A stretch of 64,000 nt of DNA from Blasia pusilla (lineage: Eukaryota > Marchantiophyta > Marchantiopsida > Blasiales): positions 43,152,001 through 43,216,000 of the forward strand of contig CM114272.1 in assembly GCA_050084515.1 (NCBI GenBank). Reading direction: 5' to 3'. Numbering within the stretch: the first letter of the stretch is position 1; every line of letters begins with the position of its first letter. Positions 56,566 through 64,000 of the stretch are shown one piece after another. Both the position numbers and the translations under genes were made by a program. The notes below the pieces were generated by a model. The model had not been told where the DNA came from. It worked only from the letters and a program-made list of their open reading frames with translations, and made no database searches.

Positions 56566-58643
56566 CTTGCAAAAATTATGATATTGAGTTTGGATGTGCA
56601 AGATCGTATCGGAGGGGAATGTCACCCACCACTGGATGCACGATTGTGATCGGGTGAAGAAAGTGCTAACAATGCACCCGGTAGAGTACAAGGGGTTCTG
56701 GCCGACGCCCTTGTAAATGAGATGCTGGCAAAGGGTGCTCAAATAAAAAAAAAGACTTGGGCAAGTACATTTATTTCCCAAGATGCAGCCGTGACAATCC
56801 TTCGCTCATCGAAGATACAGGCTGCCAAGAAGAGTGCTCCATTGGAGCTAGAGCGGAGGGAGAAAGTGTCTCTGTCTAAGCGTGCTAAATTCATCCAAGT
56901 TGCAGTATCTGCAGCTACGAAGTACACGAAAAGCAAGATGCAGCGCTACATCGCCATTATCAACCCCGAACTTGGCCCCGATTTCTACAAGGAGCTAAAG
57001 GCGATAATCAAGCGCCTACAGAAGAGGGATGAAGATCCGCAAGGTTGGATTGGGGAGAAAGTGTCTCTCGACCGCGTCCATCGATTTGCCTTGTCGGGAA
57101 TTTTGGAATTTAGGAGAATCTGAATGATGAAAATCAGTCTCAAGGGCATATAGGCCCAAAAGAGGGCGGCACACCATCCTCCGGGTGTCTCTCATCTAGT
57201 GATCTCCCACTGGCTCCGTGAATGGTCATTTTGGGACGCTTTCCGGCTTCTTGGGAAGTCCATGCCCGTGGGTCTCCAAGCGGAGCTGAAAAGAATAGAG
57301 CCTGTTCCAGAGGAAGCAAACATGGAGAGTGCTGAAGATTTTGAATTTTGGCTAGATGACATGCGGGATTAGCCCATAAAAAACCCAAGCTTCAAGACGA
57401 TATTCAAGGATCGCATCCTCCCTCAAGCAGACCTTGATGAAGAAATAGAGGCGAAAAAAAAGGATTTCGCAAAGAAGAAGCGAGATCTTCAGGAGCAGGC
57501 GGCCAATGCATCTTGACTAAGAGCAGCCCAACGGATGGTGTTCAGATACCTCATCCATTGTAAAAATGTAGGTACATGGCAAAAAATACCGGCAGCCTGC
57601 AAATTATGGGCTTCTCCGCCTGATGGAGAGACATTTTCCATGTACGACATGGAGATGGCTCAAAGCATGTCCGACTGGGAGGTGGAGAATTGCCCGATCT
57701 AGCTGGACTTCAACGACCCTGAGGACATAACCGAGAAAAATCTACGCCTGCTCTATGATGCAGTGACCGTAGGTAGGGACGACATCCCCAACTTTGTGCA
57801 GGCTGAAGACTTTTTCGAAGGAGATGCGGACGAGCAAGCCCTCGAGACAGCGGAGTTGGTGTCCAAAGTCGTCACCGCCAAGGACAAATCTACAGCGGGT
57901 CTCAAAGCCAAGGCGAGGGGATCAAAGAATTCCGAGGCTGAGTCTTCCCAAAGAGAGGCTGAGAATTCAAGGCGAGAGCCGGAATCGTCCAGGCGAGCGG
58001 GGAGAGAGGGTCGGACCAGGTCCTCCGCAAAAAAACTCCACTAGAGTCTGAGGTAATAGAGACCCCAACAAGCCGACCGTAGACTCGGGAGAAGCGCAAG
58101 CGAGAGGCGCCAGGGTTGTCCCAGGGAGCAGAACAGGATGTGGAATACACTCCATCATCCTTGGGAAGACATAGAGAAACAACGACCTGCACAAGCGTCA
58201 TCATTCAATGCAGTTATCTTCTGGATGAGCTGAAAAGTTTCAGCTCACAAGGGTTGACACACGCCATCAAGAAATTGACAACGTTGGGACGGAAGCTTCA
58301 ACAAAACGTGCACACTCCCTAGATGGTCCATGGGGAGGTTGAAGAGGTGGCGGTGGATCTCCTTGTCATTGTTTTGCCCTCGGGGTTGCGCTTGTGGGAC
58401 GAGAATCCGTCCGACGGGATCCTAGACTGGAATATCCCTCTTTCTTATGACCAGATCGCGCTCCTGTTTTCCTTTGCAAATGCTTATCTCAGTGAGAGGG
58501 GCTATTTCTTAGTTTTGATTGGAGGGAGAGAGGATGAGCTCTTCAACCTCCAGTGCCTCAAGAGGTCGCTGAAGTGGAGGACGGCGCAATTGTGGGTCAT
58601 CAAGAATGAGTACCCACTCTGATCCGCGACAAGTCAAATTCGG
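56566..58643 (+). pseudogene. Exon 3: unknown Lys-rich domain, linker and methyltransferase motif IV
   Basis: Begins with VWMCKIVSEGNVTHHWMHDC. After a one-base shift near 56710 it continues LVNEMLAKGAQIKKKTW and SKMQRYIAIINPELGPDFYK, then RSSAKK (57763-58040), a Ser/Arg/Glu-rich linker. After the A7 shift it reads EVAVDLLVIVLPSGLRLWDE and DWNIPLSYDQIALLF, then AYLSERGYFLVLIGGREDEL. This fits motif IV (normally D/N/S-P-P-Y/W/F) and the following strands of N6/N4 methylases. Motif IV here reads VLPS, lacking the catalytic Asp or Asn. Stops are at 56579, 56585, 57121, 57151, 57370, 57514, 57700, 58080, 58320 and 58620. Confidence 0.7.
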
Positions 58644-59154
58644 GTAAGGGCTGTAAATCCGTATCCAAATTGTCTTTCTCCAACGGGTTGCATCTCTACA
58701 TGCAACCCGTCGGATTTTTTGAGCTGGAGACTTTGGTGGTGCAATTCATCTGAAAGTGACGGGTTGCAAATTTACCACAAGTCTCCATTGGGTGAATGCA
58801 ACCTGTCGGAACAAGACGGGTTGCAAGTGCTTATGCTTTTTCCTTGTGTTTCTGGAATGATGCAACCCGTTTAAAAGCGATAGATTGCTCTTAGCCAACC
58901 ATGGGCTGCTCTAAGCCAGCAACCTGTCGCCTTCCGACCACTTGCTCATAGACAAAAAAATCACAAGACACTTGTAAAACAACCCGTCGGACTCCGACAG
59001 GTTGCTCCAATGTTAGGATTATAACGAAGTTCTTAGGGGTTAAGCGAAGTTCTTTGGGGACATGTTGCACATTATGTCACCATACTGAGCGTAGACCAGT
59101 GGTCAAGTACCTCTTTCTTGTTGCTGACATTGTTTCCAACGTGCTTCTTTACAG
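58644..59154 (+). other. Intron 3 of the ParB-methyltransferase gene with palindrome units
   Basis: Donor CGG/GTAAGG, acceptor GCTTCTTTACAG/ATG, phase 0. It contains units near 58678, 58757, 58798, 58861, 58920 and 58981. Confidence 0.72.
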
Positions 59155-59616
59155 ATGGACCACTCCTATGTTTATTGATTTGTTCGGCCCGAGCACAACT
59201 TCCAGGTGTTTAAGATCCTGGATCTTGTGGATCCATGCTCCGATGGGTATAGCTTAGATAGTTTATACAATTCCCCCCCGGGAATTTACATGCAAGACGG
59301 TGCCCCCTTACTTGGAGGAAGGGAAAAGTCGCCAGCCCTGATGCAAATGCTCATCAAGCTCTGCTCAAGGCTGGGTGACTTTGTGTTTGACTTAGTGGGC
59401 CTTTCAGGGGCGAGTATCAGAGGCGCCAGGCAGAGTGGCAGGAACATTCTCTGCCTTGAGGGAAGGCAGCAACTGTTTGACCTTTGCAAAGAGGCAAAGG
59501 CAGATTACGATAGGCTAGTTGGGGCGTACAACTCTCCTCCGAAGTCGAGAGCTCCGATTCCAGACCCACCATTGGTAGTGACACACCATCGTCACTTCCC
59601 ACGATTCGGAAAATCG
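59155..59616 (+). pseudogene. Exon 4: methyltransferase AdoMet-binding motif I
   Basis: After a TGA at 59176, FVRPEHNFQVFKILDL is followed by GREKSPALMQMLIKLCSRLG. Then DFVFDLVGLSGASIRGARQS and GRNILCLEGRQQLFDLC follow. This matches the C-terminal AdoMet-binding motif of N6/N4 methylases (D-x-F-x-G-x-G, then G-R-x-x-x-x-x-E), with DLVGLSG in place of DPFxGSG. Motif IV before motif I places it in the beta-type order. The donor TCG/GTAGGA ends the exon. Confidence 0.72.
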
Positions 59617-60136
59617 GTAGGAAATTCTCACTTTTTGACCATTGCACCTATTTAACCACTTCCAGGCAACTGTCGGATTTGGACAGGTTGGTTGGGTGAG
59701 TGATCGGACTCTTTCCCTGTTGGTCCAACTTTAGAGGCATTCTGGCGGGCTTCTTCACTTTGGAACCTTCCCCTAGTATCGTCAAACAAGGCGTAGGCTT
59801 CTTCTCTTCTCTAAGACGTGTTGGATTCCTACTACCTGTTGGATTGCCATCATGGTATTTCCAAGGACGGAGCACATATTGATACTGGATGGGTGTCACA
59901 TTGCAGAGCGTACAAGATGTACTGCCAAGGAAGGCGGTGGGACTCAAATCAGGTTACATGGGACCGTTATGGTGTACCTAGGGGGGGCCAAGGCTCTCCA
60001 ATTCACCAACATTTTTATCCCCGTCTACAATCGGCCAGAGGAGCCACTTGTATCCCAGGACATTCCTTTTGTAGAGGAACCTAGGAGAGTTAGGAGTAAA
60101 TTTCTAGATGACAAGGCTGAAGAAATCATAGACTAG
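59617..60136 (+). pseudogene. Intron 4 and last exon of the ParB-methyltransferase gene
   Basis: Intron 4 holds one palindrome unit at 59667. The last exon is likely in the frame with VYLGGAKALQFTNIFIPVYN and EPLVSQDIPFVEEPRRVRSK, then FLDDKAEEIID and a TAG. Its acceptor is uncertain, because a second frame over 59866-60070 also looks coding. Confidence 0.45.
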
Positions 60137-60279
60137 ATCAAATGTACATTTACGAGCTTCCATCGGATATAATAAAGGACGAGATTTTCTCAAACCATAA
60201 TGGTGTTTGTAAAAGTTTGATGAATATAATTTTTGGACTTGTCGATTGTGTTCGTCTAGCTACTCAGAATGTTTATTTT

Positions 60280-60700
60280 GCAACCCGTCTGATTCCGACG
60301 GGTTGCAACTTTTCACTTTTTGACCACTTCAACTTTTCAACCATTTTAAGGCAAGCTGTCGGATTCTGATAGGTTGGCTGCTTGAGTGATCGGACTCTTT
60401 CCCTGGGAGACCTAATTCTGAGGCATTGTGGCGGGCTTCTTCACTTTTGGCTCGTTCCCCTAGTATCGTCAAACCAGTCGTAGGCTACTTTTCTTCTCTA
60501 AGACGTGTTGGATTCCTATAACCCGTCGGATTGCCATTTCGGATTCCCAAACAGTTGGATTTTTGTGGGTGTAGGGTGGAATGGAATCACTTCTCAAAAT
60601 CTTTCCTTTGTTATGGTGAGCTTGCTTGCAAGGGATGCAAGCCATCTCATTCCGACGGGTTGCAAGAGTTGGAACTTGTTAAATTCTGACAGGTTGGGAG
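60280..60700. repeat. Palindrome units in the 3' flank
   Basis: Units near 60280 (GCAACCCGTCTGATTCCGAC then GGGTTGC), 60352, 60521, 60636 and 60671. These are the last I see. The segment 60370-60510 partly repeats 59690-59830 (GATCGGACTCTTTCCCTG, GGCGGGCTTCTTCACTTT, TAGTATCGTCAAAC), which indicates a local 0.7-kb duplication. Confidence 0.85.
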
Positions 60701-60739
60701 GGGTGCAGCTTCTCGGTTTATCAGATTTAGGATCTAAAT

Positions 60740-61600
60740 GAAGGGACATCAGTTCCTCTTTACTCCAGACAGCTAACAATCTTTTGGTTTAATTATCGTC
60801 TCTTGTGTTCACATTTCACAAAGTTGGTCTTTATTCGAACCTTTCATTGAGATGAGATTGCTACTTCTGGTCAAATTATTTGCCAATGGTCCTCCAACAA
60901 AATACCCCTGGGCACAGCTTACTTTAGACTGAGACAGACAATGTGAAGAAACTTAGGCTCACATGGAGAGTGATGGAAAAAATTTTGTAGTGGTCTTATG
61001 ATGTCTACTTGTTTTTTGCCCCGTGGAAAAAGGAGGTTTCTTCAGGCCCGAATGTGGACCACTACCTACTCTCTTCTAAAGATTTCATGAATTTGAAAGC
61101 AAACAAAAATTTCAAATATGTCAAATTTTTTTGAAGAGAGGAGGCGGATTTGGCCCTTTTTTTTTAAGAGAGACTCTCCTCTCTTCCTCTCCTCTCTTCC
61201 TCTCTCTTGCCAGAATACCAGCCCCCCAGTAAGAATGAGAGTTAAGTGTTTGATTTCGGAATTCCAGAGGATAATTAGGAAGAGCATAGAATTAAGTTGT
61301 TAGACAATGAGTAACCTGCCATGACATATTCAACTCTGAAAGTAGGGAGAGCCGCTACCTTCTTGAGGTCTCTTTGAGGTCTTTGTTGGAACTTTGTCAT
61401 TCAAGATTCACAAGAGTCTTTCTCTACACTTAAGAAGAGTGTTCTCTAAGAGGGAAGAAAATCATTTTGTTCTTTTGTACTATTGACAACTTAGTTATTG
61501 AAATTAGTAAAGTGCTTAGTGAAGGAGGAGTTATTCTTAGTATTTCTTATAAAACCTCTCTTTACTCAAGAAATGGTGATCTCTTGGGAACGAACATAAT
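60740..61600. other. No gene recognised; CT/GA-rich tract
   Basis: CTCTCCTCTCTTCCTCTC at 61174-61191 is the reverse complement of GAGAGGAAGAGAGGAGAG at 49101-49118. This could mark an inverted-repeat end of the 49-61 kb unit or be simple low complexity. Confidence 0.35.
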
Positions 61601-61609
61601 ACTTTTCGA

Positions 61610-62285
61610 TTAAAAGAGTACCTTTTTCCTTAAGTTGCACATTACAACAATAGAACATGTTTTTCTTGAAGGATCTCTTACTATTTCAAGAGATCTCTCT
61701 GATATAGTGTTTGATTGGGGATCTCCCATTATTTCAATATGTATCTGAAGTGTAGTTTTTCTTACTACTTTTGGGACAATTATTGGTGTAGAGTCTTCTA
61801 TTGGAAAAGAATCAAAAAATGGATAATAAGTAGAATGAAAAACAAGAGAGAAGGATAAAGGAGTATCTTCATTGAAGATAACATTTTTGCTGAGAAAAAC
61901 ACGTTTTGTATTGGGATTGAAAAGTTTATAACATCTAAAACCAATGTGATAACCAAGGAATATACATTCTTCACGCATAGAATCCAAATTTCTTCTTGTG
62001 TCAGCTAGAATGAGAGCAAATGCATCTTGCCTTGTCTTGTAGTGTACCATTGACTCTTTCTGCAATTCCATTCTGCACATGAGACTCTCTTTCTGTGAGT
62101 TCATGATGAACACTAAAAGTTTGAAGAAAGACTTGAAAAGAAGAATCTATGTATTCACCACCTCCATCTGTTTTGAGAATATCACAGTGGAGATGAGTTT
62201 CTCTTTCAACCATGATTTTGAACTTCTGGAATGTAGAAAAGATGTCTCACTTCTTGTGAAGGATGTAGACAAAGGATTTGTGAGA
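61610..62285 (-). pseudogene. Ty1/copia integrase fragment (element D)
   Basis: ILKTDGGGEYIDSSFQVF, then NGIAERVNGTLQDKARC, then the C-terminal EECIFLGYHIGFRCYKLFNP and TKRVFLSKNVIFNEDTPLSF. It belongs to the same family as the copia LTR at 26.9 kb, judged by the LTR segment that adjoins it at 62310. Gag and protease are missing, so the LTR is joined directly to the integrase by a deletion. Confidence 0.85.
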
Positions 62286-62309
62286 AAACAGAAAGTGAGG
62301 AAATCACTG

Positions 62310-62447
62310 AAATCTTTATAAGACTTGGAGATACAAAGTGGCCTAGTCCGTCCGTACGCTCATAGAAGAGCTTTGATGGAACCTGAACATGGAGATAACT
62401 CGACATACAAGAATGCACTACCACTACGGCTCCCGACTATTTCACTA
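62310..62447 (-). repeat. Copia LTR segment (element D)
   Basis: Reverse complement of 26915-27060 with few changes (CCACTTTGTATCTCCAAG, GGACGGACTAGG, TTATCTCCATGTTCAG). Confidence 0.82.
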
Positions 62448-62449
62448 CT

Positions 62450-63580
62450 CGGGAAACTAGGGTTTTTACCTATTTTTCTTCATTTCTATTAATAGAAATG
62501 TTTTTAGTCTATAGTAAGTCTTGAGGGTTGTTTTAGACACAAGAAATACAAAAGGTTGTCTAAAAATGGTGGTGGGGTTTTTGAACCTAACATGCAATAA
62601 TTTGAGTCAATAAAGTGGTTCCATGATTTTTGTGGTTAGGTACACAAGGAAGCTGAAGCTTTAGTGCCAAGAGGAGCCAGAGATACAAGTGGTGGAATAC
62701 GGTTAACGTTGGACTGTCTCACCAAGACAAAGAAAAAAAAGCACGTTGGGAATTTGACTTCCAAATTTAGTAAATAACGATGGCTTGTGTCTCAATATAC
62801 TGCCAAAGTAGTCGCCTTGAGTACTAGGCGAAGGAAGCTAGAGGATTTATTAAGAGTAGCTACAAATAGGAAGGATCTTAGACTATTCCTTAGGAATATA
62901 GTGAATGGGCATAAGATAAGAACATTTGGTGGCAAAGAAGGGTTATGGGATTTCATGACAAATGCAGCTAGAAATCTAACTAGAGCTTCCAAGGGATTTA
63001 GGTAAAATAAGAGAACCAAAGCCATAGCCCAAGCAAGGCTATAATTTGGTGGTAGGCAAGTGGCCTAGTGCTTTCAAAAGAACTAAGGTGGTCCAAGTCT
63101 AAAACATTGAAGCAAGACAGAGCCAAATTATTGCCCTTCACAGTTGGATTGCGCAAAGAGATATTTATGGAGCTTGGCAGAAGTTTTTTTTGAATCAAAT
63201 TAGACTCTTGGAATTGAAGGTGATGTCCCTGTAATGTTTGTAGAGGATGAAACAAGGATTAAGGAGAGGCCTAGGTGAGTGTTTGAGATTCAGTACTACA
63301 AATCATTAGACATTCAAGGATTTTTTTCTTGTGAATACAACCTAACATTATAGAGTCATATGTGACAGATGGGAGGCCAAGTATGATACCCTGATTGGTT
63401 GTTGTGGGCCCAAAGAGGCACACATGTTTTCATATGGAATGGAAGTATTGGTCGGGGAGGTTGATGAGGGCTTCCACAATATTGTAAGTACTTTACAGGG
63501 TTATTATAAAGGCATGTATGCTAGAGTTATCATTGTAAATCCTCTTTATGAGTCTCATCCGTTACTATATCTATGACATC
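62450..63580. other. Anonymous sequence with one protein-like frame
   Basis: The plus-strand frame 62787-63005 (STRRRKLEDLLRVATNRKDL, then GKEGLWDFMTNAARNLTRAS) has a helical, basic character, but I do not recognise it and no context supports it. Confidence 0.3.
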
Positions 63581-63589
63581 GATTGGCTC

Positions 63590-64000
63590 AAACCCAGGCA
63601 ACATGTTTCCTTAATCCATCCACTTCAATATGCTACATTTCAAATTCTATTTACAAATGTTCCCAATGGCATCAAAATATAGTATCATTTCAGCTACCTA
63701 TTACCCTCCGTGAGGTCTCTTCCTGCTCAATTGCAAGAGGGTCTCATCCATGGCAAGATCGGTAATCTCCTCCTAAATCTGACAGATATATTTATTGAGT
63801 CTATCGATGAAGTCACTCCAACTAAACCTTCCCTCCCTTGGAATCAGAACAATCCTCGTGAAATAAATTTGGAGAGCTTTCTTTAGGCTCTGGTAGATAG
63901 CTTGGAACTTCTCGTAATTCTTCTTCTGATACTCCTTGTCCAAACTATGCAGGTCCATATCCTAGTCCTTAGCCTTTGCGATGATATAGTTGAAAAAAGG
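63590..64000 (-). pseudogene. Inverted copy of the Ulp1-associated C-terminal domain
   Basis: The minus strand reads SLDKEYQKKNYEKFQAIYQS, then RIVLIPREGRFSWSDFIDRL and NKYICQI, closely matching 19260-19440 on the plus strand. The flanking non-coding 63595-63665 also matches 19560-19625 in reverse complement, so the whole segment is one repeat family. It runs off the window. Confidence 0.8.

Larger units (their letters stand above)
54631..60136 (+). pseudogene. ParB-like domain plus N6/N4 DNA methyltransferase gene, at least five exons, decayed
   Basis: I reconstruct exons 54631-55260, 55359-55831, 56566-58643, 59155-59616 and a last exon ending near 60136, joined by GT-AG introns that keep phase. 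In order the product has a charged Lys/Arg/Glu N-terminus (MTRKKTQASKVGSFTPKGG), an acidic linker and a ParB-like motif FFIWDGNHRFMAWTQF. A Lys-rich unknown domain and a long hydrophilic linker follow, then an amino-methyltransferase domain. Total length would be roughly 1,300 residues. Sixteen in-frame stops (8 TAG, 8 TGA, no TAA) and one-base shifts near 56710 and in the A7 run at 58029 inactivate it. ParB-methylase fusions are known from bacteria and phages. A spliced plant copy next to a transposase suggests element cargo. Confidence 0.75.

Noticed and set aside
54631-60136. Bacterial contamination as the source of the ParB-methyltransferase gene
   Set aside because: Four phase-consistent GT-AG introns and continuity with plant transposon sequence on both sides argue for a resident nuclear locus.

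Overview
The window reads as nuclear DNA of a land plant, made almost wholly of transposable-element debris. The signs are plant-type Ty1/copia and Ty3/gypsy elements with initiator-Met tRNA primer sites, a chromovirus, spliceosomal introns, a jacalin-type lectin, a malectin-like receptor fragment, long GA microsatellites and no bacterial gene organisation. A non-seed plant (liverwort, lycophyte or fern grade) is my guess, from the element repertoire only. No element looks fully intact. The best candidate for an ordinary host gene is the small lectin gene at 34.4-34.9 kb (minus strand).

Layout. 0-3 kb: GA microsatellite and diverged tandem repeats. 3.2-12.9 kb: a minus-strand copia fragment (gag-protease-integrase) split by a nested 7.1-kb plus-strand chromovirus with near-identical LTRs. 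13-18 kb: more copia pieces on both strands. 17.6-19.6 kb: a decayed repeat family with a possible Ulp1/C48-like protease remnant, with an inverted copy at the right edge of the window. 20-26 kb: tandem repeats, a non-LTR-like fragment and anonymous sequence. 26.9-31.4 kb: a copia gag interrupted by a MITE-like insertion with flanking target duplication, then an old chromovirus LTR piece and GC-rich repeats. 33-37.5 kb: repeats, the lectin gene and a malectin-like pseudogene. 38.6-48.3 kb: a minus-strand Ty3/gypsy element that carries a cytosine-5 DNA methyltransferase domain between protease and reverse transcriptase. 49.5-60.2 kb: a two-gene unit. A minus-strand MULE-like transposase (zinc-ribbon region, DDE-type core, degenerate SWIM finger) diverges from a plus-strand multi-exon gene. 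That gene joins a ParB-like WDGNHR motif to an N6/N4 amino-type DNA methyltransferase. 61.6-64 kb: a copia fragment and the inverted Ulp1-like repeat.

The most striking content is that two unrelated elements 10 kb apart each carry a DNA methyltransferase of different chemistry. In the 49.5-60.7 kb unit, a CG-containing palindrome (arms CAACCCGTCGG / CCGACGGGTTG) recurs at least 30 times. It forms arrays of 35-, 64- and 67-bp period. It sits in the introns, in the shared upstream region and in the 3' flank, but not in the exons I reconstructed. In-frame stops in the ParB-methyltransferase gene are 8 TAG, 8 TGA and no TAA. That fits C-to-T decay at CHG and CG sites, the plant transposon-methylation contexts. 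All translations, splice sites and similarities were read by eye.
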